DNA from: Aeromicrobium sp.
GTDB taxonomy: Bacteria > Actinomycetota > Actinomycetes > Propionibacteriales > Nocardioidaceae
NCBI GenBank assembly: GCA_023254755.1
Contig: JALRKU010000469.1
Coordinates: forward strand, 1-10,277
Direction: 5' to 3'
Length of the DNA: 10,277 nt
This document shows positions 1 to 7,540 of this stretch, in pieces. Numbering within the stretch: the first letter of the stretch is position 1; each line of letters begins with the position of its first letter. The notes below the pieces were generated by a model. The model saw only the letters and a list, made by a program, of their open reading frames with translations, had not been told where the DNA came from and made no database searches. A program made the position numbers and the translations under genes.

Positions 1-1151
1 CGACGCAGAAGGACATCTTCATCCCGGGCGGCGGCATGTTCCGCAACCTCACGAAGGCGAGCGCGGCGCGCACGCCCACCGTCGCGCTGGTGTTCGGCAA
101 CTCCACGGCCGGCGGTGCCTACGTGCCCGGCATGAGCGACTACGTCGTGATGGTCAAGGAGGGCGCCAAGGTGTTCCTCGGGGGTCCGCCGCTGGTCAAG
201 ATGGCCACGGGTGAGGAGTCCGACGACGAGTCCCTCGGCGGCGCCGAGATGCACGCCCGCGTGTCGGGCCTGGCCGACTACCTCGCGGTCGACGAGCACG
301 ACGCCATCCGCATCGGCCGCTCGATCGTCAAGCACCTCAACTGGCGCAAGACGGGCGCCGCTCCGGCCACCGACTACGCCGAGCCGGTGCTCGACGCCGA
401 GGACCTGCTCGGCATCGTCTCGACCGACCTGAAGATCCCGTTCGACCCGCGCGAGGTGATCGGTCGCATCGTCGACGGCAGCGAGTTCGACGAGTTCAAG
501 CCGCTGTACGGCCCGAGCCTGGTCACCGGCTTCGCACAGGTGCACGGCTACCCGGTCGGCATCCTCGCCAACGCCCAGGGCGTCTTGTTCAGCGAGGAGG
601 CGCAGAAGGCCAGCCAGTTCATCCAGCTGGCCAACCAGGTCGACACGCCGCTGCTGTTCCTGCACAACACGACGGGCTACATGGTGGGCGCGGAGTACGA
701 GCAGGGCGGCATCATCCGCCACGGCGCGCAGATGATCAACGCGGTCTCGAACTCGACCGTCCCGCACATCTCGGTCGTGCTGGGCGCCTCGTACGGCGCC
801 GGCCACTACGGCATGAGCGGACGGGCGTACGACCCGCGCTTCATGTTCAGCTGGCCCAACGCCAAGTCGGCGGTGATGGGTCCGGCCCAGCTGGCCGGCG
901 TCATGTCGATCGTGTCGCGCCAGGCCGCCGAGGCCAAGGGCCAGCCGTTCGACGAGGAGGCCGACGCCCAGCTGCGCGCCTTCGTCGAGCAGCAGATCGA
1001 GGAGCAGTCGCTGGCCTACTTCACGTCGGGGATGCTCTACGACGACGGCGTCATCGACCCCCGCGACACCCGCAGCGTGCTCGGCATCTGCCTGTCCGCC
1101 ATCCACACCCGCCCGGTCAAGGGCGCCGAGGGATACGGAGTCTTCCGGTGA
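1..1151 (+). CDS. Acyl-CoA carboxylase beta (carboxyltransferase) subunit, methylcrotonyl/geranyl-CoA type, 5' partial
   Basis: The frame is open from base 3, so the 382 visible residues are the C-terminal part of a protein that is usually about 520-540 residues; the ATG at 36 is internal. The subunit transfers CO2 from carboxybiotin to an enoyl-CoA in the cytoplasm. Visible in the sequence are GNSTAGGAYVPGMSDY, then GGPPLVKMATGEE, then in the C-terminal crotonase-fold half LANAQGVLFSEEAQKAS, GYMVGAEYE, GASYGAGHYGMSGRAYDPRF and WPNAKSAVMG, ending in YGVFR. The GMSGRAYDPRF block is typical of methylcrotonyl-CoA and geranyl-CoA carboxylases. Propionyl/acetyl-CoA carboxylases carry an AYGGAYDVM-like sequence there. 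The alpha subunit follows after a 121-bp gap that contains a palindromic repeat. The family is secure; the substrate (3-methylcrotonyl-CoA or another branched enoyl-CoA) is inferred. Confidence 0.95.
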   Translation, partial: TQKDIFIPGGGMFRNLTKASAARTPTVALVFGNSTAGGAYVPGMSDYVVMVKEGAKVFLGGPPLVKMATGEESDDESLGGAEMHARVSGLADYLAVDEHDAIRIGRSIVKHLNWRKTGAAPATDYAEPVLDAEDLLGIVSTDLKIPFDPREVIGRIVDGSEFDEFKPLYGPSLVTGFAQVHGYPVGILANAQGVLFSEEAQKASQFIQLANQVDTPLLFLHNTTGYMVGAEYEQGGIIRHGAQMINAVSNSTVPHISVVLGASYGAGHYGMSGRAYDPRFMFSWPNAKSAVMGPAQLAGVMSIVSRQAAEAKGQPFDEEADAQLRAFVEQQIEEQSLAYFTSGMLYDDGVIDPRDTRSVLGICLSAIHTRPVKGAEGYGVFR

Positions 1152-1165
1152 GCGGCGCGGTCCGC

Positions 1166-1227
1166 GGATTACCACGTCCACGTGGTAATCGGTCACTGTG
1201 CGACGCGTGCGTGCGTAGCGAAGTGAC
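1166..1227. repeat. Composite palindromic repeat, copy 1 (palindrome A plus hairpin B)
   Basis: Part A (1167-1190) has arms GATTACCACGT and ACGTGGTAATC around a central CC. Part B (1192-1227) is a second hairpin: outer stem GTCACT/AGTGAC, a 2x2 internal loop, inner stem GCGACGC/GCGTAGC with one G-A mismatch, and a 6-base loop. The same A-then-B arrangement recurs at 9059-9118, with about 50 of 61 aligned bases identical and a one-base gap. A further half-copy of the B right arm, CGTAGCCAAG, lies just downstream at 1234-1243. The element fills most of the gap between the two carboxylase genes. No open reading frame or recognisable promoter is apparent in it. The repeat is seen directly; its role is inferred to be a dispersed hairpin of REP or terminator type. 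Confidence 0.8.
1167..1190 (+). terminator. Possible hairpin terminator/attenuator after the carboxyltransferase gene
   Basis: A 10-11 bp stem with loop TCCA begins 15 bases after the stop codon of the beta subunit. No T-tract follows, so it is not a classical intrinsic terminator, although actinobacteria are reported to use hairpins without U-tracts. Because the alpha subunit lies downstream on the same strand, full termination would require a promoter of its own for that gene; partial attenuation or mRNA stabilisation are alternatives. A binding site for a dimeric regulator is also possible, but the near-identical palindromes at 9059-9145 between unrelated convergent genes argue against a pathway-specific operator. 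Confidence 0.4.
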
Positions 1228-1272
1228 GGTTTTCGTAGCCAAGCAGGGACAGTCGACGGACGGGGGCAGGGC

Positions 1273-3210
1273 ATGAGGATCTCTTCGGTGCTCGTCGCCA
1301 ATCGTGGCGAGATCGCGCGGCGGGTGTTCCGCACGTGTCGGGACCTGGGCATCGCGACGGTCGCGGTGCACTCCGACGCCGACGCCGAGGCCCCGTTCGT
1401 GGCCGAGGCCGACCGGGCGGTCAGGCTGCCCGGCGACGCGCCGGCCGACACGTACCTGCGGGGGGACCTGATCGTCGCCGCCGCGAAGGCGGCCGGCGCC
1501 GACGCGATCCACCCCGGGTACGGCTTCCTGTCCGAGAACGCGGACTTCGCCCGGCAGGTCGTCGCAGCCGGACTGACCTGGATCGGTCCCGACCCCGACA
1601 CCATCGAGCAGATGGGCTCGAAGATCCGGGCCAAGGAGATCATGAAGGCCGCGGGCGTCCCCGTCCTCGAGGTCGATCCCGACACGGCGAAGCCCGACGA
1701 CTTCCCCCTGCTGGTCAAGGCGTCCGCCGGCGGTGGCGGTCGGGGCATGCGCGTCGTGACCGACCCGGCCGACCTGTCCGCCGAGCTCACGGGCGCAGCC
1801 GCCGAGGCGAGGTCCTCGTTCGGCGACGACACGGTCTTCGTCGAGCCGTACCTGCCGGGCGCGCGCCACGTCGAGGTGCAGGTCATGGCGGACCGGCACG
1901 GCACCGTGTGGGTCGTCGGCGACCGTGACTGCTCGATCCAGCGTCGTCACCAGAAGGTCGTGGAGGAGGCCCCGGCGCCGAACCTCTCCGCCGCCGCCCG
2001 CACCACCCTCCACGCCGCGGCCAGGTCCGCCGCCGAGGCGGTCGACTACGTCGGCGCCGGCACCGTCGAGTTCCTGGTCGACGGCGACAGGGTCTTCTTC
2101 CTCGAGATGAACACGCGCCTGCAGGTCGAGCACCCTGTCACCGAGGAGGTCTTCGGGGTCGACCTCGTCGCGGCGCAGCTGGCTGTCGCCGAGGGCGAGT
2201 CGCTGGGCGCGGAACCCACCGACGCCTTCGGCCACGCGGTCGAGGTGCGGCTCTACGCCGAGGACCCGGCCGACGACTGGGCGCCCCAGACCGGCACCCT
2301 GCGCGCGTTCGACGTGCCGCTCACGTCGGGCGTCCGCGTCGACTCCGCGGTCGAGACCGGATCGACGGTCGGCATCCACTACGACGCGATGATCGCCAAG
2401 GTGATCGCGCACGGGGCCGACCGCCGCGACGCGCTGCGTCGACTCACGGCAGCGCTCTCGCGCTCCAGGGTCCACGGCCTGGTGACCAACCGCGACCTGC
2501 TGCTGGCGATCCTCGCCGACGAGGACTTCGTCGCCGAGCGGCTCAGCACCCGGCTGCTCGACGACCGCCTCGCCGCCTGGACGGCGCCGGCGACGGACGA
2601 CCGGACGGTCCGGGTCGCGGCCCTCGTGGCGGCCGCCGCCCAGGCCACGGCCGCGTCGACCGGCGGGCGCGTCCTCTCCCGGATCCCGACGGCGTTCCGC
2701 AACGTCGCGAGCCAGCCGCGCGTCCGCACGTACGCGCTGCACGGTCACGACGACGTCGAGGTCCGGTACCTCGGCACGCGCGACGGCCTCGTGCCGGTCG
2801 ACCTCGAGGGCGTGACGATCCGTGCCGCCGCGGCCGACCGTGTCGCCCTCACGGTCGACGGGGTCGACGAGACGTACGACGTCGCGGTGTCGCCGGAGGC
2901 GGTCGACGTGGACGGCCCGCGAGGGTCGTTCTCGTTCGTTCCCGTGCCCGTGTTCGTCGACCCCGCCGACGTGGTGGCCGAGGGCTCGTTGCTCGCGCCC
3001 ATGCCGGCCTCCGTCGTGCGGGTCGCCGTCACCGAGGGCCAGGCCGTCAGCGCGGGCGACGTCGTCGTCGTGCTCGAGGCCATGAAGATGCAGCACACCA
3101 TCACGGCGCCGACCGACGGCGTCGTCACCCAGCTGGGCGCCACCGAGGGCGCCCAGGTCGAGTCCGGTGCCGTGCTGGCACTGATCGAGGCAGAAGGAGC
3201 CGAGTCATGA
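1273..3210 (+). CDS. Acyl-CoA carboxylase alpha subunit (biotin carboxylase plus biotin carboxyl carrier)
   Basis: The 645-residue cytoplasmic protein carboxylates its own biotin using ATP and bicarbonate, then passes the carboxyl group to the beta subunit. The N-terminal biotin carboxylase domain starts with VLVANRGEIARR (residues 6-17). It has IHPGYGFLSENADFA (79-93), the ATP-grasp glycine loop SAGGGGRGM (151-159), HQKVVEEAP (226-234) and the active-site block EMNTRLQVEHPVTE (278-291). A less conserved middle region of about 150 residues, probably the holoenzyme-assembly domain, links it to a C-terminal biotinyl domain with EAMKM; Lys605 is the expected biotinylation site. Length and domain order are those of intact methylcrotonyl/acyl-CoA carboxylase alpha chains. 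The ATG at 1273 follows the purine-rich GGGGGCAGGG and gives a normal N-terminus. The stop codon overlaps the next ATG (ATGA, 3207-3210), implying translational coupling to the dehydrogenase. Confidence 0.95.
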   Translation: MRISSVLVANRGEIARRVFRTCRDLGIATVAVHSDADAEAPFVAEADRAVRLPGDAPADTYLRGDLIVAAAKAAGADAIHPGYGFLSENADFARQVVAAGLTWIGPDPDTIEQMGSKIRAKEIMKAAGVPVLEVDPDTAKPDDFPLLVKASAGGGGRGMRVVTDPADLSAELTGAAAEARSSFGDDTVFVEPYLPGARHVEVQVMADRHGTVWVVGDRDCSIQRRHQKVVEEAPAPNLSAAARTTLHAAARSAAEAVDYVGAGTVEFLVDGDRVFFLEMNTRLQVEHPVTEEVFGVDLVAAQLAVAEGESLGAEPTDAFGHAVEVRLYAEDPADDWAPQTGTLRAFDVPLTSGVRVDSAVETGSTVGIHYDAMIAKVIAHGADRRDALRRLTAALSRSRVHGLVTNRDLLLAILADEDFVAERLSTRLLDDRLAAWTAPATDDRTVRVAALVAAAAQATAASTGGRVLSRIPTAFRNVASQPRVRTYALHGHDDVEVRYLGTRDGLVPVDLEGVTIRAAAADRVALTVDGVDETYDVAVSPEAVDVDGPRGSFSFVPVPVFVDPADVVAEGSLLAPMPASVVRVAVTEGQAVSAGDVVVVLEAMKMQHTITAPTDGVVTQLGATEGAQVESGAVLALIEAEGAES

Positions 3211-4388
3211 CCGTCGACACGATCGCCACAGGCGCGTTCACCGAGTCCGAGGAGCGCCGCGAGCTGCGCAAGGCGGTGGCCGCCCTCGGAGCCAAGTACG
3301 GCTCCGACTACTTCCTGAGCGCCGCGGCCGAGGGCCGCAAGACCACCGAGCTGTGGTCCGAGGCCGGCCGGCTCGGGTACCTCGGCGTCGCGATCCCGGA
3401 GGAGTACGGCGGCGGCGGCGGCGACATCGGCGACCTGGCGGCGGTCTGCGAGGAGCTGTCGGCCGCGGGCTGCCCGCTGCTGCTGATGGTGGTCAGCCCC
3501 GCGATCGTCGGCACGATCATCGCGCAGTACGGCACCGCCGAGCAGAAGCAGCGCTGGCTGCCCGGTCTCGCCGACGGCACCGCGACGTACGCGTTCTCCA
3601 TCACCGAGCCCGACGCCGGCTCGAACTCGCACCGCATCACCACGACGGCCGAGCGCGACGGCGACGCCTGGGTGCTGAACGGACAGAAGACCTACATCTC
3701 CGGCGTCGACGAGGCCAGCCACGTGCTCGTGGTCGCCCGCACCGTCGACAACAAGACGGGCAGTCTCAAGCCGGCGCTGTTCATGCTGCCGACCGACTCG
3801 GAGGGCTTCAGCTACCAGCAGATCGACATGGGCATCACGGGTCCGGAGAAGCAGTTCACGCTGTTCATCGACGGCGTGCGGCTCCCCGCCGACGCGCTGG
3901 TCGGCAGCGAGGACGCGGGCATCGAGCAGCTCTTCGCCGGACTGAACCCGGAGCGCATCATGGGCGCGGCCTCGGGATGCGGCATGGCGCGGCTCGCGCT
4001 CGACAAGGCGGTCGCGTACGCGAAGGAGCGCCAGGTCTGGAAGGCCCCGATCGGGTCGCACCAGGCGATCGCGCACCCGCTGGCTCGCATCCACATCGAG
4101 CTGGAGATGGCTCGGCTCATGACGCAGAAGGCCGCCGCTCTCTACGCGGCGGGCGACCACATGGGCGCGGGCGAGGCGGCGAACATGGCCAAGTACGCGG
4201 CCGGTGAGGTCGCGTGCACCGCGGTGGACCAGGCGATCCAGACGCACGGCGGCAACGGCCTGGCGAACGAGTACCAGCTGGTGCAGATGCTGACGGGCTC
4301 GCGCCTGACCCGCATCGCACCGGTAAGTCGCGAGATGATCCTCAACTTCGTCGCCCAGTTCTCCCTGGGCCTGCCGAAGTCCTACTGA
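3207..4388 (+). CDS. Acyl-CoA dehydrogenase (FadE-type flavoprotein)
   Basis: This 393-residue FAD enzyme oxidises an acyl-CoA to the 2-enoyl-CoA and passes electrons to ETF. Seen in order are an N-terminal helical domain with LGVAIPEEYGGGGGD (59-73), the flavin/substrate segment YAFSITEPDAGSNS (128-141) followed by WVLNGQKTYISG (155-166), and the C-terminal helical domain with QTHGGNGLANEYQ (345-357). The usual C-terminal catalytic YEGT segment is absent and reads RIAPVSRE (369-376). A glutamate occurs instead in LNPER (Glu249), where isovaleryl-CoA dehydrogenase carries its catalytic base. A strong ribosome binding site, AGAAGGAG (3192-3199), lies 7 bases before the ATG, inside the carboxylase gene. 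Overlap with the carboxylase suggests that its product is the carboxylase substrate, as isovaleryl-CoA dehydrogenase feeds methylcrotonyl-CoA carboxylase. The family is secure; substrate specificity is inferred. Confidence 0.93.
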   Translation: MTVDTIATGAFTESEERRELRKAVAALGAKYGSDYFLSAAAEGRKTTELWSEAGRLGYLGVAIPEEYGGGGGDIGDLAAVCEELSAAGCPLLLMVVSPAIVGTIIAQYGTAEQKQRWLPGLADGTATYAFSITEPDAGSNSHRITTTAERDGDAWVLNGQKTYISGVDEASHVLVVARTVDNKTGSLKPALFMLPTDSEGFSYQQIDMGITGPEKQFTLFIDGVRLPADALVGSEDAGIEQLFAGLNPERIMGAASGCGMARLALDKAVAYAKERQVWKAPIGSHQAIAHPLARIHIELEMARLMTQKAAALYAAGDHMGAGEAANMAKYAAGEVACTAVDQAIQTHGGNGLANEYQLVQMLTGSRLTRIAPVSREMILNFVAQFSLGLPKSY

Positions 4389-4431
4389 CCAGTCCGCACT
4401 GCGTGGTACTCGACGAGAGAGTGAGGCCTGC

Positions 4432-5178
4432 ATGACCGAGCTGGTGCACCTGGACGTGGCCGACCGCGTCGCCACGATCACGCTCGACAGCGAGCACAAC
4501 CGGAACGCGCTGAGCCGGCAGCTGGTGACCGAGCTGGGTGAGCACCTGGCGACGGTCGCCGAGGACGCCACGGTCCGTGCGGTCGTCGTCCGGTCGGCCC
4601 ACCGGGTGTTCTGCTCGGGCGCCGACCTGTCCGAAGCCGCGACGGGCGCGATGACGGACGGCGCCGCAGCGCTCGTCGCGATCCAGCGGCGCCTCGCGAC
4701 GCTGCCGCAGCCGGTCGTCGTCGAGCTCGGCGGACCGGTGCGGGCCGGGGGACTGGGCATCGTCGGTGCGGTCGACGTCGTCGTGGCCGCCCGATCCGTC
4801 ACGTTCGCCCTGACGGAGGTCCGGCTCGCGCTGGCGCCGGCGGTCATCTCGCTCAGCCTGCTGCCGCGGCTGTCGCCGCGCGCCGCCTCCGACGTGTTCC
4901 TGACGGCCCGGCAGTTCGACGCCACCGAGGCCGCCGAGATCGGCCTGGTCTCCCACGTCGTCGCCGACGACGCCCTGGGCGACCGGGTCGCGGCGGTCGT
5001 GGCCGATCTCGTCGAGGGCCACCCGCAGGGACTGCGCGAGACGAAGGCCCTGCTCAACCACGACCTGGTGGCGCGGATCGACGCCCTCGGCGGAGCGGTC
5101 GCCGAGCAGTCCGCGCGACTGTTCGGCAGCTCCGAGGCCCGCGAGGCCATGACCGCGTTCCTCTCGCGCAGGAGGTAG
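4432..5178 (+). CDS. Enoyl-CoA hydratase/isomerase (crotonase) family protein
   Basis: The 248-residue cytoplasmic crotonase-fold protein probably acts on the CoA thioester made by the upstream enzymes, for example by hydrating a 3-methylglutaconyl-CoA-like product. The first oxyanion-hole segment is FCSGADLSEA (60-69) and the second is RAGGLGIVGAVD (104-115). TFALTEVRLALAP (124-136) supplies Glu129, equivalent to Glu164 of rat crotonase. The partner residue 20 positions earlier, Glu144 in rat, is Gly109 here, so only one of the two classical hydratase acids is present. Hydratase activity is therefore uncertain; an isomerase, a lyase-like reaction or a reduced hydratase are possible. GAGTGAGG (4419-4426) upstream of the ATG is a reasonable ribosome binding site. 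A 43-bp gap follows the dehydrogenase, so the gene probably ends the same operon. Confidence 0.9.
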   Translation: MTELVHLDVADRVATITLDSEHNRNALSRQLVTELGEHLATVAEDATVRAVVVRSAHRVFCSGADLSEAATGAMTDGAAALVAIQRRLATLPQPVVVELGGPVRAGGLGIVGAVDVVVAARSVTFALTEVRLALAPAVISLSLLPRLSPRAASDVFLTARQFDATEAAEIGLVSHVVADDALGDRVAAVVADLVEGHPQGLRETKALLNHDLVARIDALGGAVAEQSARLFGSSEAREAMTAFLSRRR

Positions 5179-5183
5179 CCCGC

Positions 5184-5224
5184 TCGGCGGAGACGGACGG
5201 TGCGCGTCGTCAGCGCTCCGCCGA
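5184..5224 (+). terminator. Possible terminator hairpin after the acyl-CoA operon
   Basis: Nine-base arms TCGGCGGAG (5184-5192) and CTCCGCCGA (5216-5224) pair perfectly around a 23-base loop, starting 5 bases after the hydratase stop codon. A C-run rather than a T-run follows, and chance pairing is common at this GC content, so the call is tentative. Its position at the end of a co-directional gene set, before a 244-bp gap, supports it. Confidence 0.35.
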
Positions 5225-5304
5225 CCCCCCGTCCGCCGCGGCCGGCGCCTCGTGCCCCACCGCTCGACCGCCCGGTGAGACCCGTCACGATGCGGAACAC
5301 CGGG

Positions 5305-5333
5305 TGCTCCGTGCTGGTTGGGCGGCATAGACT
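5305..5333 (+). promoter_or_regulatory. Possible promoter for the HelR-phosphoesterase pair
   Basis: A TAGACT -10-like hexamer (5328-5333) lies in one of the few AT-containing patches of this gap. A weak -35 match, TGCTCC, lies 17 bases upstream (5305-5310). A start point near 5340 would leave a leader of roughly 80 bases, which includes a small CCCAG/CTGGG hairpin (5368-5384). This is assigned by eye only; the -35 match is poor. Confidence 0.3.
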
Positions 5334-5412
5334 TGTGAGTTCCCTGCGGACGGCGGCACACGGCTGCCCCAGGCGCGCGCTGGGCGCCGAGCAGACGCAG
5401 GGCGACGTGGAT

Positions 5413-5418
5413 GAGGAG
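5413..5418 (+). promoter_or_regulatory. Ribosome binding site favouring the GTG start at 5423
   Basis: GAGGAG lies 4 bases before GTG 5423-5425. The alternative ATG at 5411 lies immediately before this motif and has only a weak CAGGG-like sequence upstream. The shorter protein begins SSEQVAQAEIAAEQ after its start residue. Confidence 0.5.
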
Positions 5419-5422
5419 TCCG

Positions 5423-7540
5423 GTGAGCTCGGAGCAGGTGGCCCAGGCGGAGATCGCCGCCGAGCAGGCGTACGTCGACACCGTGTACGAGCGGCTCGAC
5501 GCGTCCGCCGCCGTCGCCCAGTCGCTCGTGCAGGAGGGTCTCGCCCGCGGCCACGTCGGCAACGAGGGCGGTCTGGTCGAGCGTGACGCCATGGTGTTCC
5601 AGGCGACCCGGCGGCTGTCGGCGCTCAACGCGGCTCACGAGGGCCTGGTCTTCGGCCGGCTCACGATGCGCGACGGCGAGTCCCGCTACATCGGCCGGAT
5701 CGGCGTGCGCGACGCCGACCGCGAGATCCTGCTGATCGACTGGCGCGCCCCGGCGGCCTCGTTGTTCTACCAGGCCACGGCGCAGGAGCCGGCCGGCGTG
5801 GTCCGTCGACGGGTCCTGCGGTCTCGTGGCGCCACGGTCATCGGCGTCGAGGACGACCTGCTCGACGCCGAGAACGCGCCGGACGACCTGGCCGTCGTCG
5901 GCGAGGGTGCGCTCCTTGCGAGCCTCACCCGCGCGCGCGACTCCACGATGCACTCGGTCGTCGCCACGATCCAGAAGGAGCAGGACGAGGCCATCCGCGC
6001 GCCCGTCCGCGGCGTCACGACGATCGGCGGCGGCCCGGGCACGGGCAAGACCGTCGTCGCCCTGCACCGCGCCGCGTACCTGCTCTACTCCGACCGGCGC
6101 CGCTTCGAGAGCGGCGGCGTGCTGGTGGTCGGTCCGTCGTCGGTCTTCATGTCCTACATCGAGCGGGTGCTCCCCAGCCTGGGCGAGACCGCGGTGACGC
6201 TGCGCTCCCTCGGCGACGTCGTCGACGGCGTCCGCGCCGCCCACCACGACGAGCCCGTGGCGGCGGCGGCCAAGGGGTCCTCGCGCATGGTCACTCTGCT
6301 CGCCCGCGCTGCCGCGGCGCCGGCGCCTGGTGCGCCCACCGAGTTCCGGTACTTCTACAAGGACGACGTGCTGCGCCTCGACGAGCGGGCCCTCGACCGC
6401 ATCCGCCGTCAGCTGCTGTCGGGGTCCAAGCGCAACCGTGCCTACGTCCGCGTGCCCGTGGCCCTGGTCGACGCGCTGTGGTCGCAGGTCCGCGGTGAGC
6501 GGGCCCTCGAGAAGGGTCGCGCCGGGTTCGCCGACACGGTCGCCGACGACCCACGGTTCGTCGACTTCGTCGAGCGGTGGTGGCCGGCCGTCGACGCCGT
6601 CGAGGTGTGGCAGACGCTGCCCGACCTGCTGCAGCGCTACGGCGGGGGATTCAGCGGCGACGAGCGGCGCGCCCTGGCCGCGTCGTGGGAGTCGGCCGTG
6701 CCGTCGATCGAGGACGTCCCGCTCATCGACGAGCTGCGCTACCTCATCGGCGAGGTGCCGGCCCAGGACGACGGCGACGACGACCAGCCCAAGCAGCTGA
6801 TGAGCTTCGAGCGTCGCGAGCGCGAGGAGCGCGACGGGCTGCGGTCCACCACCTCCACCGAGGACGACGGGTACGCGCACGTGCTGATCGACGAGGCGCA
6901 GGACCTGTCGCCGATGCAGTGGCGCATGGTCGGTCGGCGGGGGCGGTACGCGAGCTGGACCATCGTCGGCGACCAGGCGCAGTCGTCGTGGCCCGACGCC
7001 GCCGAGGCGGCGCAGGCACGCGCAGCGGCACTCGAGGGCAAGCCCGAGCACGCGTTCCGGCTGTCCACCAACTACCGCAACTCCGCCGAGATCTACGACC
7101 TGGCGGCACGGGTCGCGGACCACGCGATCCCGGGCGCCGACCTGGCCGACGCCGTCCGCCGCACCGGCGAGGAGCCGCAGCGAGTGGTCGTCGCGCCGCA
7201 CGAGGTGGTCGACCGCTCCGTCGCCGCCGCGAAGGAGCTGCTCGACCGGGTCGAGGGCTCGGTCGCGGTCGTCGTGCCCCGTGCCCGCATCGCACAGCTG
7301 ACGGCGGCCCTGGCCGATGCGCCGGAGCGGCTCCGCGTGCTCGACGGTCTCGACACCAAGGGTCTGGAGTTCGACGGCGTCGTCGTCGTCGAGCCCGACG
7401 AGGTGGTCGAGGAGACCCCGCTCGACTCCGACGGCGTCGGGGCCGCCGGGTGGCGCACGCTGTACGTCGTGCTCACCCGCGCCACCCAGCTGCTCACGAC
7501 GGTGGGCTCGACCGAGCGGTGGTGGGCCGCTCTCCGATGA
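5423..7540 (+). CDS. helR: HelD/HelR-type RNA polymerase recycling motor ATPase (UvrD-like superfamily 1)
   Basis: About 705 residues from the GTG start; an in-frame ATG at 5411 would add four. HelD-family proteins bind RNA polymerase, reach into its channels and use ATP to release stalled complexes; in mycobacteria HelR also displaces rifampicin. Visible features are an alpha-helical N-terminus rich in Ala/Glu (about 1-75, the likely secondary-channel arm), YIGRIG and LLIDWRAPAASLFY (89-116), and Walker A GGGPGTGKT (202-210). A long insert of about 200 residues follows, with FRYFYKDD in the middle. Then come Walker B DEAQD (490-494), GDQAQSS (516-522), STNYRNS, LDTKGLEFD (643-651) and LYVVLTRAT near the C-terminus. 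The split ATPase core with that insert is the class II HelD arrangement, not a processive DNA helicase. It precedes and overlaps a metallophosphoesterase gene. A generic UvrD-like helicase is the alternative label. Confidence 0.88.
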   Translation: MSSEQVAQAEIAAEQAYVDTVYERLDASAAVAQSLVQEGLARGHVGNEGGLVERDAMVFQATRRLSALNAAHEGLVFGRLTMRDGESRYIGRIGVRDADREILLIDWRAPAASLFYQATAQEPAGVVRRRVLRSRGATVIGVEDDLLDAENAPDDLAVVGEGALLASLTRARDSTMHSVVATIQKEQDEAIRAPVRGVTTIGGGPGTGKTVVALHRAAYLLYSDRRRFESGGVLVVGPSSVFMSYIERVLPSLGETAVTLRSLGDVVDGVRAAHHDEPVAAAAKGSSRMVTLLARAAAAPAPGAPTEFRYFYKDDVLRLDERALDRIRRQLLSGSKRNRAYVRVPVALVDALWSQVRGERALEKGRAGFADTVADDPRFVDFVERWWPAVDAVEVWQTLPDLLQRYGGGFSGDERRALAASWESAVPSIEDVPLIDELRYLIGEVPAQDDGDDDQPKQLMSFERREREERDGLRSTTSTEDDGYAHVLIDEAQDLSPMQWRMVGRRGRYASWTIVGDQAQSSWPDAAEAAQARAAALEGKPEHAFRLSTNYRNSAEIYDLAARVADHAIPGADLADAVRRTGEEPQRVVVAPHEVVDRSVAAAKELLDRVEGSVAVVVPRARIAQLTAALADAPERLRVLDGLDTKGLEFDGVVVVEPDEVVEETPLDSDGVGAAGWRTLYVVLTRATQLLTTVGSTERWWAALR

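Noticed and set aside
1167..1190. The palindrome as a pathway-specific TetR-type operator controlling the alpha-subunit gene.
   Set aside because: Nearly the same palindrome flanks two unrelated convergent genes at 9059-9145, where no promoter is expected, so a general hairpin or terminator repeat fits better.
1117..5300. Long open frames on the minus strand opposite the carboxylase, dehydrogenase and hydratase genes (659 and 851 codons).
   Set aside because: Their translations are Arg/Gly/Ala/His-rich low-complexity strings with no family motif, and they lie antisense to genes with clear domains. They arise because stop codons are rare at this GC content.
5179..5422. A rifamycin-associated element upstream of helR, as found for some actinobacterial HelR genes.
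   Set aside because: No inverted repeat resembling GGGGCTTGCGGCAAGGCCC was found by eye in this gap; only a short CCCAG/CTGGG hairpin is present.
5200..5586. Plus-strand open frame of 128 codons beginning in the gap before HelR.
   Set aside because: It overlaps the HelR start in another frame, is Pro/Arg-rich and has no recognisable motif or convincing ribosome binding site.
6577..7536. Upstream extension of the phosphoesterase frame inside the HelR gene, back to 6577.
   Set aside because: The extension is Arg-rich out-of-frame sequence overlapping HelR. The ATG at 7537 gives a normal membrane anchor and an ATGA overlap.
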